Below are positions 8,597 through 16,416 of a stretch of 64,000 nucleotides of DNA, in pieces. Within the stretch, counting starts at the first letter, position 1; the number at the start of each line of letters is the position of its first letter. Under the pieces are notes generated by a model that did not search any database, was not told where the DNA came from, and saw only the letters and a list, made by a program, of their open reading frames with translations. The DNA is from Thalassobius sp002708925 (GTDB taxonomy: Bacteria; Pseudomonadota; Alphaproteobacteria; Rhodobacterales; Rhodobacteraceae), in assembly GCF_049803795.1 (NCBI RefSeq), contig NZ_JBNAGJ010000002.1:372001-436000 (forward strand). The letters run 5' to 3'. Position numbers and translations under genes: made by a program.

Positions 8597-9892
8597 TCAG
8601 GCCGCCTCTTCCGGGCTTGCCAAAAGCTCGATCAGCGTGCGGCCCATCACCTTCGCAGAATCGAGCATATCATCCACACCGACATATTCATCCGGTTTGT
8701 GCGCCAAATCCAAAATCCCCGGCCCATAGGCGATGCAGTTATGCAGCTTGCCGATACGGTCGATATGCTTTTGATCATAGGTGCCGGGGCTGACCACGAA
8801 TTGCGCATCCGTCCCCATCGTGTCCAAAATCGCCTGCGCCACGGTTTTCACAATCGGAGCGTCTTTTTCCGTCATGGTCGGCAGGACGCGGTGCAGCTCG
8901 CGCACGTCATAGCGGAAACTGTCGCGGTCGGCCTCGACCTTGCGCAGCACCTCCATCACCTCGGCCTGCACATCGTCGATATCCTCTTCGATCAGGAAAC
9001 GCCGGTCGATGACCATCCGGCAACTGTCGGGCACGCAGGGGCTGGGCAATCCGGTGAAATCGGCATCCCCCTCGGCCTGACCGCCGTGGATCGAGTTGAT
9101 ATTCAGCGTCGATTGCTTGGCCCCTTCGGGCACCACCGGCATATCCGTGCGTTTCTGCGCCAGGGCAGGGAACAGGCTGTGCTCCATCTCCTCCATCACG
9201 GCCCCCATGTGGCGCACGGCGCAGTCCCCCAGAAAGGGCATCGAGCCATGGGCGATCTCGCCAAATGTCTCGATCTCGGCCCACCATACGCCGCGGTGGC
9301 CCAGGCAAATCCGGTCCTTGTTCAACGGCTCGGGGATGATCACATGCTGCACCCGCTCGGGGGCGAAAAACCCTTGCTGCGCCAGATAGGCTACCCCGCC
9401 AAATCCCCCCGATTCCTCATCGGCCGTGCCGCTGATTTCAATGGCTCCGGCAAAATCCGGACACACGGCAATAAACGCCTCGGCCGCCACGATACTGGCC
9501 GCCAGCCCGCCCTTCATGTCACAGGCCCCGCGCCCGTAAACCTTCCCGTCGATCAACGCGCCGCCAAACGGGTCCACCGTCCAGCCCAGCCCCACATCCA
9601 CCACATCAATATGGCTGTTGAAATGTACGCAATCGCCCAAACGCTTTCCCTCGCGCCGCGCAATCACATTCCAGCGCGGGTATTTCTCACTGTCGCCAGG
9701 GACCCCATGCGCCCGCACCAGCTCAATCGCAAACCCCTGCGGGCGCAACCGATTGGCCAGAAACTCGCAGATGTCACGGTAATTCTCACCCGGAGGATTC
9801 AGCGTCGGGATGCGGATCAGATCGCCCGTCAGCTGGATCAAATCCTCACGGCGGGCATCAATCTCGTCACTCAGGCGCTGGTCGATGGTCAT
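8597..9892 (-). CDS. M20 family amidohydrolase (ArgE/DapE-like)
   Basis: Zinc hydrolase of 431 residues, predicted to cleave an amide bond (deacetylase, desuccinylase or dipeptidase type). Metal and catalytic residues are in place: His94 and Asp96 in HFNSHIDVVDVG, Asp125 in GRGACDMKGG, and the Glu159-Glu160 pair in GTADEESGG. The ATG at 9892 is chosen because it starts the family N-terminus and has AGAGGA upstream; an in-frame extension would cross the promoter and palindrome. It is the first gene of the leftward operon, so hydrolysis of the imported compound is probably the first catabolic step. Confidence 0.88.
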   Translation of the reverse strand: MTIDQRLSDEIDARREDLIQLTGDLIRIPTLNPPGENYRDICEFLANRLRPQGFAIELVRAHGVPGDSEKYPRWNVIARREGKRLGDCVHFNSHIDVVDVGLGWTVDPFGGALIDGKVYGRGACDMKGGLAASIVAAEAFIAVCPDFAGAIEISGTADEESGGFGGVAYLAQQGFFAPERVQHVIIPEPLNKDRICLGHRGVWWAEIETFGEIAHGSMPFLGDCAVRHMGAVMEEMEHSLFPALAQKRTDMPVVPEGAKQSTLNINSIHGGQAEGDADFTGLPSPCVPDSCRMVIDRRFLIEEDIDDVQAEVMEVLRKVEADRDSFRYDVRELHRVLPTMTEKDAPIVKTVAQAILDTMGTDAQFVVSPGTYDQKHIDRIGKLHNCIAYGPGILDLAHKPDEYVGVDDMLDSAKVMGRTLIELLASPEEAA

Positions 9893-9948
9893 GCAGGCGA
9901 TGATCCTCTGCTGCTTGCATTTGCTCTCAAAACCATGCATCCCTAGCG

Positions 9949-9970
9949 CATACGGTGCCAATACCGTATG
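9949..9970. promoter_or_regulatory. Perfect palindrome between divergent units (putative operator)
   Basis: Arms CATACGGT (9949-9956) and ACCGTATG (9963-9970) are exact reverse complements around a 6-bp spacer. The site is 57 bp from the deacylase start and 14 bp from the regulator start, where a regulator could control both directions. The adjacent PAS-LuxR protein is the obvious candidate, by inference. Confidence 0.6.
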
Positions 9971-9983
9971 AACACGGTGACAT

Positions 9984-10529
9984 ATGAACGATCTGGAAAC
10001 CCTGGCCTTCGACAGCGCCCCCATGGGCATCGCCCTGACCGAGCAACGCGTGATCCGCGCCTGTAATGGCTCGTTTGCGCATATGTTCGGCTATGACAAA
10101 CAGGATCTGATCGGTCAAAGCTTCCGCCTGCTCTACGGCACCGATCAGGAATTTCACCAGATCAGGGACATCGGGCTGGAACCGCTGCGCCAATCCCTGC
10201 CCTATTCCGACGAACGTCTGATGCGCCACCGCGATGGGCACCAATTCTGGTGCCGCTTCCGCGCCCGCACCCTGACCCCGGACAGCCCACTGGACCGCAT
10301 CGTCCTCAGCTTCGCCCTGATCGACACCGACCCCGAAGGCCCCACCCTCACCCCGCGCGAACGCGAAGTCCTCATGTGGCTCTCACGCGGCTACACCAGC
10401 AAGGAAATCGCCAAGGTGCTCAGCCTGTCCCCCCGCACGGTCGAGGACGTCCGCGCCCGCCTCTTGCGCAAATTCAAAGTCAAAAACGTCGCGGTCCTGC
10501 TCAGCCGTCTCGCAGGCGTGACGCATTAA
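9984..10529 (+). CDS. PAS domain-containing LuxR-type transcriptional regulator
   Basis: A 181-residue regulator. The N-terminal part (about 5-112) reads like a PAS sensor: FDSAPMGIALTE, ACNGSFAHMFGYDKQDLIGQS and RHRDGHQFW. The C-terminal part (about 118-176) is a GerE/LuxR helix-turn-helix, with LTPREREVLMWLSRGYTSKEIA and LSPRTVEDVRARLLRKF. There is no receiver domain, so it probably senses a small ligand or redox state directly through the PAS domain. It is transcribed divergently from the ABC/deacylase operon and is the likely regulator of that operon and of itself. Confidence 0.88.
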   Translation: MNDLETLAFDSAPMGIALTEQRVIRACNGSFAHMFGYDKQDLIGQSFRLLYGTDQEFHQIRDIGLEPLRQSLPYSDERLMRHRDGHQFWCRFRARTLTPDSPLDRIVLSFALIDTDPEGPTLTPREREVLMWLSRGYTSKEIAKVLSLSPRTVEDVRARLLRKFKVKNVAVLLSRLAGVTH

Positions 10530-10534
10530 CCCCG

Positions 10535-10560
10535 CTTCTTTGCTCTGCAAATACTCATTC
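10535..10560. repeat. Dispersed intergenic repeat, copy B (degenerate)
   Basis: CTTCTTTGCTCTGCAAATACTC lies between the convergent regulator and gph stops and shares its core with copies A and C. It lacks the GCCGGAGGC tail. Confidence 0.35.
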
Positions 10561-10565
10561 CACAC

Positions 10566-11234
10566 TCAAATCCCGGCGCGCCCCAGCGGACAGGCCGCCT
10601 CCACCAACCCCGGCAACTCCGTGAAATCGCCAAACACATCCTGATGCGGAATCTGATCGACCGGGCTTTTACGATAGCCTCCGGTGAACAGCGCGAAACG
10701 AATACCCGCGCGCTGAGCCGTCTCCGCATCCACCTCGCTATCCCCGACATAAAGCACATCCGCCCGCTCCAGATGCCCAACGATATGCAACAAGGGCGCG
10801 GGATCGGGTTTCTTGACATTCAGCGTGTCGCCCCCCACCACCCCGTCAAAGAAATGCGCCATCCCCAGATCACGCAAAATGGCGCGGGCCGGCGCTTCGG
10901 GTTTGTTCGTGCATAGCGCCAGAACGTGCCCGGCCTGTTTCAGCCTCTCCAAGGTCTCTGCGACACCGGCATAGGGGCGGGTCAGATCCGTGGCCGCCGC
11001 GCTGTAATGAGCCAGCGTGATCGCCGTCAGTTCGGCCTGGCGAGCCTCATCCAGCCCGACCCGCGCGATCACGCGCTCAACCAGCTTCGGCAATCCATTC
11101 CCGATAAACGAGACAATCGTCGGCAGATCCAGAGGTTCGCACCCCTCCTCGGCCAGCATCCTGTTCACCGCCGCGCGGATGTCCGGCGCGCTGTCGATCA
11201 GCGTGCCATCCAGATCGAAAACGATACTTGCCAT
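10566..11234 (-). CDS. gph: Phosphoglycolate phosphatase-like HAD hydrolase
   Basis: HAD-superfamily phosphatase of 222 residues that would dephosphorylate 2-phosphoglycolate to glycolate. The N-terminus has motif I FDLDGTLIDS (5-14, nucleophile first Asp), followed by the cap helices (RAAVNRMLAEEG). Motif II lies in LALCTNKPE, and motif III/IV is VKKPDPAPLLH then YVGDSEVDAETAQRAG. The ATG at 11234 puts motif I at the usual position; an upstream in-frame start adds 12 unrelated residues. It follows rpe, and linkage to fbp, fba and rpe supports the cbbZ/gph assignment. Other HAD substrates remain possible. Confidence 0.82.
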   Translation of the reverse strand: MASIVFDLDGTLIDSAPDIRAAVNRMLAEEGCEPLDLPTIVSFIGNGLPKLVERVIARVGLDEARQAELTAITLAHYSAAATDLTRPYAGVAETLERLKQAGHVLALCTNKPEAPARAILRDLGMAHFFDGVVGGDTLNVKKPDPAPLLHIVGHLERADVLYVGDSEVDAETAQRAGIRFALFTGGYRKSPVDQIPHQDVFGDFTELPGLVEAACPLGRAGI

Positions 11235-11290
11235 GGGCACATCTTTCCTGCCGGGCCCGCCCAGGGGCAACCTGCATAAATTACAATACC

Positions 11291-11980
11291 TTACTGCGCG
11301 GCCTGTGCCGCCGCACGGATTGCGCGGATGTTTTCGCCATAGACCTCCGGGTTCTCAACCGAGCCCCCTTTGAACACGGCCGAGCCAGCCACGAAACAAT
11401 CCGCCCCAGCCGCCACCAAAGGCCCAACAGTGACGGGATCCACACCGCCATCCACCTGAATCATGATCTCGCGTTCGCCGATCATTTCGCGGATTTGACG
11501 GACCTTTTCCACGGATGAGGGAATGAACTTCTGACCGCCGAAACCGGGGTTCACGCTCATGACCAGAACCATATCCACCAGGTCCAGAACCTCAGAGATC
11601 ACGCTGGCCGGAGTGCCGGGGTTCAGCGAAATGCCCGCCATTTTCCCCGTCGCCTTGATCGCCTGCAAGGTGCGGTGCGGGTGGGGGCCTGCCTCCCAAT
11701 GGGCGGTGATCATATCGGCACCCGCATCGGCATAGGCCTGAATATAGGGGTCCACCGGCGCGATCATCAGGTGCACATCCATGAAGGTTTTCACATGCGG
11801 GCGGAACGCTTTGACCGCGGGCGGGCCGAAAGTCAGGTTCGGCACGAAATGCCCGTCCATGACATCCACATGCACCCAATCGGCGCCCTGGGCTTCGATG
11901 GCTTGGATTTCCTGGCCGAAATTGGCGAAATCGGCAGACAGAATCGACGGAGCGATCTTGATGGAGCGGTCAAAGGACAT
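11291..11980 (-). CDS. rpe: Ribulose-phosphate 3-epimerase
   Basis: TIM-barrel enzyme of 229 residues that interconverts ribulose 5-phosphate and xylulose 5-phosphate in the pentose phosphate and Calvin pathways. Visible motifs are IAPSILSADFANFG near the N-terminus, WVHVDVMDGHFVPNLTFGP with the catalytic and metal-binding Asp and His, a second metal/catalytic stretch IQVDGGVDP, and the phosphate-binding AGADCFVAGSAVF. GGAAAC precedes the ATG at 11980. It lies between fba and gph in a leftward sugar-phosphate cluster. Confidence 0.95.
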   Translation of the reverse strand: MSFDRSIKIAPSILSADFANFGQEIQAIEAQGADWVHVDVMDGHFVPNLTFGPPAVKAFRPHVKTFMDVHLMIAPVDPYIQAYADAGADMITAHWEAGPHPHRTLQAIKATGKMAGISLNPGTPASVISEVLDLVDMVLVMSVNPGFGGQKFIPSSVEKVRQIREMIGEREIMIQVDGGVDPVTVGPLVAAGADCFVAGSAVFKGGSVENPEVYGENIRAIRAAAQAAQ

Positions 11981-12084
11981 GTGCGTTTCCTTGTCAGATG
12001 GGCGATTGACGTGCCCCTTCTATAGTACGCGCTCGGGCGTTTTCGAAGGGGCCCGCCAGCTATTGAACGGTTTTTTTGCCCGCC

Positions 12085-13140
12085 TTACGGATCCAAAGAC
12101 CCGTCTGCATAGCGCGCGGCCATATCATCCATCGAGATCACCTTGATCTGGCTGGCATGGCCGGCCGTGCCGAAGCGTTCGAAACGGTCGCGGCACAGGT
12201 CTTCCATCTCCTGCATCGCCGGGATCAGGAACTTGCGCGGGTCGAATTCCTGCGGTTTCTGGGTCGCGATTTTGCGGAACTGGCCGGTCATCGCCATGCG
12301 GCAATCGGTGTCGATGTTGACCTTGCGCACACCGTGTTTGATGCCGCGCTCGATTTCCTCGACCGGCACGCCGTAAGTCTGAGGCATGTCCCCGCCGAAA
12401 GCGTTGATCATGTCCTGCAACGGCTGCGGCACCGAGCTGGAGCCATGCATCACCAGATGGATGCCGGGCAGTTTGCGGTTGATCGCCTCGATCGTGGACA
12501 TCGACAGGATGTCTCCGTCCGGTTTGCGGCTGAATTTATAGGCCCCGTGCGAGGTGCCGCAGGCAATCGCCAGCGCATCGCATTTGGTGGTTTTCACGAA
12601 ATCCACCGCCTGATCGGGATCGGTCAGCAGCTGGTCCTGGCTCAGCTTGCCCTCGGCCCCCGAGCCATCCTCGGCCGCCGCCTCGCCGGTTTCCAGACTG
12701 CCCAGAACGCCCAGCTCGCCCTCGACACTGGCCCCGACCCAATGGGCCGCATCCGTCACGCGTTTGGTGATCTCGACATTGTAGTCATAGGACGCGGGCG
12801 TTTTCATATCCGCCTCAAGACTGCCGTCCATCATCACGCTGGTGAACCCGTGGCGAATGGCGCTAAGGCAGGTGGCTTCGTTATTGCCGTGGTCCTGATG
12901 CATACAGATCGGAATATCGGGGTACATTTCCGACAGCGCCTGCACCATGTGACGCAGCATGATGTCCCCGGCATAGCTGCGCGCCCCGCGCGAAGCTTGC
13001 AAGATCACCGGCGCGTCCACCTTCTGCGCGGCCTGCATGATCGCCAGACCCTGCTCCATGTTGTTGATGTTGAAGGCCGGCACGCCATAGCCATGCTCGG
13101 CCGCGTGGTCCAATAATTGACGAAGGGTGATCAAAGCCAT
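12085..13140 (-). CDS. fba: Fructose-bisphosphate aldolase, class II
   Basis: Zinc-dependent aldolase of 351 residues that cleaves or forms fructose 1,6-bisphosphate, and sedoheptulose bisphosphate in Calvin-type enzymes. Class II motifs are the zinc-binding HQDHGNN, DGSLEADMKTPASYDYNV, the acidic SVEGELGVLG loop, the ACGTSHGAYKF and VMHGSSSVP metal/phosphate sites, and GVRKVNIDTD at the end. The ATG at 13140 has AAGAGGA upstream. The length and the SHGAYKF version resemble the CbbA/plasmid-type subgroup of autotrophic and alphaproteobacterial enzymes. It follows fbp with a 141-bp gap containing a strong hairpin. Confidence 0.95.
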   Translation of the reverse strand: MALITLRQLLDHAAEHGYGVPAFNINNMEQGLAIMQAAQKVDAPVILQASRGARSYAGDIMLRHMVQALSEMYPDIPICMHQDHGNNEATCLSAIRHGFTSVMMDGSLEADMKTPASYDYNVEITKRVTDAAHWVGASVEGELGVLGSLETGEAAAEDGSGAEGKLSQDQLLTDPDQAVDFVKTTKCDALAIACGTSHGAYKFSRKPDGDILSMSTIEAINRKLPGIHLVMHGSSSVPQPLQDMINAFGGDMPQTYGVPVEEIERGIKHGVRKVNIDTDCRMAMTGQFRKIATQKPQEFDPRKFLIPAMQEMEDLCRDRFERFGTAGHASQIKVISMDDMAARYADGSLDP

Positions 13141-13251
13141 TGGGCATCCTCTTGGAATTTTGACCCCCACGGGGCTGGGCAGCATGAGGCACCAGGTACC
13201 TTGCTCAGCCCATAGCCCGCCAGGCGGCGGCGTTCCACCCTTCGGGCGCGC

Positions 13252-13273
13252 ACCCTGTCCTTTTGGACAGGGT
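13252..13273. other. 9-bp perfect hairpin between fbp and fba
   Basis: ACCCTGTCC (13252-13260), loop TTTT, GGACAGGGT (13265-13273), located 8 bp after the fbp stop on the minus strand. There is no U-run after the stem, so it fits RNA processing or attenuation better than a plain terminator. Confidence 0.55.
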
Positions 13274-13281
13274 TCTGCCGC

Positions 13282-14235
13282 TTATTTATGATAGGACGCC
13301 ACGCCATCCACCAGTTCGGCACTGCCAAACACCAGCGGCGCACGTCCGTGCAGCGTGTCGGCGGCCTGCTGCATGATCGGGGTTTCGCCATCGGTGGCCT
13401 CGCCCTGCGCCTGTTCCACCAAGAAGGCCATGGGCGCGCATTCATAGACCATCCGCAGGCGGCCGTTCTCATAGCCTGCGCGCGCGTCACGCGGATAGAG
13501 GAACAGCCCCCCGCGCGTCAGAATCCGGTGCGTTTCCGCCACCAGAGACCCGACCCAGCGCATGTTGAAATTCTGGCCCAGCGGGCCCTCGGCGCCGGCC
13601 AGGCAATCGTCGATATAGGCGCGCACGGGCTTGACCCAATGGCGCTGGTTCGACGCGTTGATCGCAAACTCTTTCGAGGTCGCAGGGATTTTCATCGCCG
13701 TCTCGGCCAGCTCGAACAGGCCCGTCTCGGGGTTCAGCACGAATTGCAGCGTCCCCGCGCCAAAAGTCACCACCAGCGCGGTCGCCGGACCATAGACGAT
13801 ATACCCGCCCGCCAGCTGTTCATTGGCAGGGCGCAAGAAGCTTTCCTCGGCCCCGTCCTTGGTGGCGTAAATCGAGAAAATCGTCCCGATCGACACGTTC
13901 ACATCAATGTTCGAAGACCCGTCCAGCGGATCAATCGCCAGCGCATATTTCCCGGCCGCATTCAGCAGAACCGCGTCTTCCTGCTCTTCCGAGGCATACC
14001 AGCGCACCGAGGTATCCTTCAGCGCTTCGGCGAACATCTCATCCGAAAGCACGTCCAGCGCCTTTTGCCCGTCGCCATCGCTGTTCTCGCCCACCTGATG
14101 CGCCAGGGACTGGCCCAGCGGGCCCTTGGCAATGATCTTGGCCACATCTTTGGAAACGGCGCACAAAGCCGCGATAATCGGGGCCAATTCGGATGGAATG
14201 AGGTCACTCGAGATGACTTGGGTCTGACTGGTCAT
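13282..14235 (-). CDS. fbp: Fructose-1,6-bisphosphatase, class I
   Basis: Magnesium-dependent phosphatase of 317 residues, removing the 1-phosphate from fructose 1,6-bisphosphate in gluconeogenesis or the Calvin cycle. The family signature LAIDPLDGSSNIDVNVSIGTIF is present, preceded by the acidic metal site (WYASEEQED) and followed by the substrate loop FNMRWVGSLVAE and YPRDARAGYENGRLRMVYE. The ATG at 14235 gives the usual N-terminal length; an in-frame upstream start would run into the promoter area. It is the first gene of the fbp-fba-rpe-gph cluster and points away from the acyl-CoA ligase. Confidence 0.95.
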   Translation of the reverse strand: MTSQTQVISSDLIPSELAPIIAALCAVSKDVAKIIAKGPLGQSLAHQVGENSDGDGQKALDVLSDEMFAEALKDTSVRWYASEEQEDAVLLNAAGKYALAIDPLDGSSNIDVNVSIGTIFSIYATKDGAEESFLRPANEQLAGGYIVYGPATALVVTFGAGTLQFVLNPETGLFELAETAMKIPATSKEFAINASNQRHWVKPVRAYIDDCLAGAEGPLGQNFNMRWVGSLVAETHRILTRGGLFLYPRDARAGYENGRLRMVYECAPMAFLVEQAQGEATDGETPIMQQAADTLHGRAPLVFGSAELVDGVASYHK

Positions 14236-14604
14236 TTTAATCTTCCGGATTCTATCGATTGCAACACGATGGGTCCGATATGACATGCTTGGCGCGGGAG
14301 TTGAATTTAATAAATCCGTCACCGGACAAAGAAAAACCTATCACCGGGCAAAGAAACCATCACGATCAAGCGGTTACACATCCTGCGCGCGGCCCTCGAA
14401 AACCGCCTATTTCCGCCATTGCCACGAAACTGGGCGCTCGCCCCCCCTGCGTGGCACGGGCAAATGAAACGCTCGAATCGCATGGCGTCCAACGGAAGAG
14501 CCATGGCTGAACACATTGCTTCCACTATGCGGAATTCTATTTCACACCATTGATCGACTCTTCCATCTGTGCCACCTTCCCAAAATGAGGAGGAGGGAAC
14601 GGTC
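14236..14604. other. Divergent intergenic region between fbp and the leader ORF
   Basis: About 370 bp with no convincing gene. It holds a pair of 15-bp direct repeats near the fbp side and a very strong Shine-Dalgarno (AGGAGGAGGG, 14588-14597) for the small leader ORF at its right edge. No clear sigma70 promoter was recognised. Confidence 0.5.
14320..14356. repeat. Two 15-bp direct repeats upstream of fbp, 22 bp apart
   Basis: CACCGGACAAAGAAA (14320-14334) and CACCGGGCAAAGAAA (14342-14356) match at 14 of 15 positions with an offset of 22 bp, two helical turns. This fits a regulator binding two sites on one DNA face, 85-121 bp before the fbp start. Confidence 0.5.
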
Positions 14605-14673
14605 ATGAACAAAATGCACGCGGCCGACAGCCAACCATACGCCTGCGTATATAAGGGCGGCAGAAATGTCTGA
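14605..14673 (+). CDS. Putative 22-residue leader peptide overlapping the acyl-CoA ligase start
   Basis: ATG at 14605 lies 7 bp after a near-perfect AGGAGGAGGG ribosome site and encodes MNKMHAADSQPYACVYKGGR plus NV. The stop overlaps the ligase start (ATGTCTGA). The ligase itself has only a weak GGGCGG site. This geometry suggests translational coupling or a regulatory leader. A DNA palindrome, ATACGC-CT-GCGTAT (14637-14650), lies inside it. No known peptide family is recognised, and expression is unproven. Confidence 0.45.
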   Translation: MNKMHAADSQPYACVYKGGRNV

Positions 14674-16327
14674 TCGCCATTTCTCTGTCTGGCCCGAAGG
14701 TGTCCCGCATCACCTGGAACTGCCCGATCAGACGATTTTTCAGAACCTGCTGAACAGCGCAACCCAGGCCCCCGATCACCCCGCAATTCTGTATCATGGG
14801 GCGCAGATGTCCTATGGGCAGCTGCTGGCTCAGGTCGAATCCCTGGCCGGTTTTCTGCAACATCATGCCGGCGTGCAAAAGGGTGACAGGGTGTTGCTGT
14901 ATATGCAGAACGCGCCTCAGTTCGTGATCGCCTATTACGCCATTCTGCGCGCCGATGCCGTCGTGGTGCCCGTCAACCCCATGAGCCGCCATGCCGAGCT
15001 GATCCACTATACCGAGGATTCAGGGGCCCGGATCATGATCGCGGGCCAGGAACTGCTGAGCCAGGTCTCCCCTCTGCTGGACGAGGACCACCTGCAATGC
15101 GTCATCGCGGCAACCTATTCCGAGCAGGCCAATCCGGATTATGACATCCCCCTGCCTCAGGCTCTGGCGCAGCTACGCGCAAGCCAGATCAAGGGGGCGG
15201 GCATCGTGCGATGGGCGGATGCTGTCGCCAGCCAATGCCCCCCCGATCCGCATACCGCCCAGCCCGACGATCTGGCGGTGATCCCCTATTCTTCGGGAAC
15301 GACGGGCCACCCGAAGGGCTGTATGCATTCGCATCGCACCGTTCAGGTCACCTGCGTCGGCGGCGTGGCCTGGAACCCGATGACACGTCAGGACATCAGC
15401 CTTTCGGTGCTGCCCCTGTTCCACGTCACCGGGATGCAGGCCGCTATGAACGGGCCGATTTTCTCGGGCGGGACGCTGGTGATCATGACCCGCTGGGATC
15501 GCAGCACCGCCGCGCGGCTGATAGAGCGGCACAGGGTCACGCGCTGGCGCTCGATTTCCACGATGGCGATTGATCTGGTCAACGCGCCCGATCTGACGCG
15601 CTACGATCTAAGCAGCCTGCAAGCGATCGGCGGCGGCGGTGCCGCCATGCCCAAGGCCATCGCCACCCGTCTGAAAACGCTGACCGGGCTGGATTACATC
15701 GAAGGCTACGGCATGTCCGAAACCATGGCCGCGACCCATATAAACCCCACCCATGCGCCGCGCCGTCAATGCCTGGGCGTGCCGGTGTTCGACGTGGATT
15801 GCCGCGTGCTGTCCGTCTCTGACGGAACCCAGCTGGGCCCGCATGAGGTGGGCGAGATCGTCACCTCGGGTCCGCAGGTTTTTCTGGGCTACTGGCGCAA
15901 TCCGGGCGCAACGAACGAGGCGCTGTTCGAGATGGAGGGCAAAACCTTCATCCGCACCGGCGATCTGGGCTATTATGACGAGACCGGCTATTTCTACATG
16001 GTGGATCGCGTCAAACGCATGATCAATGCCAGCGGGTTCAAAATCTGGCCGGCCGAGGTTGAAAACATGATGCACAAACACCCCAGCATCGCCGAGGTCT
16101 GCATCATCGCAACCCCGGATCAGCGGCGCGGCGAAAGCGTGAAGGCCGTGATCGTTCCCAAACCCGGACAAGCCCCCACCCCCCAAGAGATCATCGACTG
16201 GTGTCACGCGGAAATGGCCGCCTATAAATGCCCCCGCGTGATCGAATTCACGCCAGAGCTGCCGAAATCGGGATCAGGCAAGGTGCTCTGGCGCGAGCTG
16301 CAAAGCCGCGAAAACGCCAATGTTTAA
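14666..16327 (+). CDS. Acyl-CoA synthetase (AMP-forming), long/medium-chain type
   Basis: ANL-superfamily ligase of 553 residues that activates a carboxylic acid to its CoA thioester through an acyl-AMP. The P-loop YSSGTTGHPKG lies at about 208-218, the GYGMSET motif near 350, the hinge TGDLGYYDETGYFYMVDRVKRM around 430, and the C-terminal catalytic lysine in LPKSGSGKVLWREL. The length is full. It follows the leader ORF, and an IclR regulator lies 89 bp downstream. The acid is probably a fatty or branched acid fed into the beta-oxidation genes of this region; motifs do not fix chain length. Confidence 0.88.
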   Translation: MSDRHFSVWPEGVPHHLELPDQTIFQNLLNSATQAPDHPAILYHGAQMSYGQLLAQVESLAGFLQHHAGVQKGDRVLLYMQNAPQFVIAYYAILRADAVVVPVNPMSRHAELIHYTEDSGARIMIAGQELLSQVSPLLDEDHLQCVIAATYSEQANPDYDIPLPQALAQLRASQIKGAGIVRWADAVASQCPPDPHTAQPDDLAVIPYSSGTTGHPKGCMHSHRTVQVTCVGGVAWNPMTRQDISLSVLPLFHVTGMQAAMNGPIFSGGTLVIMTRWDRSTAARLIERHRVTRWRSISTMAIDLVNAPDLTRYDLSSLQAIGGGGAAMPKAIATRLKTLTGLDYIEGYGMSETMAATHINPTHAPRRQCLGVPVFDVDCRVLSVSDGTQLGPHEVGEIVTSGPQVFLGYWRNPGATNEALFEMEGKTFIRTGDLGYYDETGYFYMVDRVKRMINASGFKIWPAEVENMMHKHPSIAEVCIIATPDQRRGESVKAVIVPKPGQAPTPQEIIDWCHAEMAAYKCPRVIEFTPELPKSGSGKVLWRELQSRENANV

Positions 16328-16416
16328 GGCTGTTAAGCTTGACCCGCGAAGGCCCCATACAGTAGGTCCGATTAACGCCCGCGCCCAAAGACCAGCCCCC
16401 CGCCACGGAGACAGAC

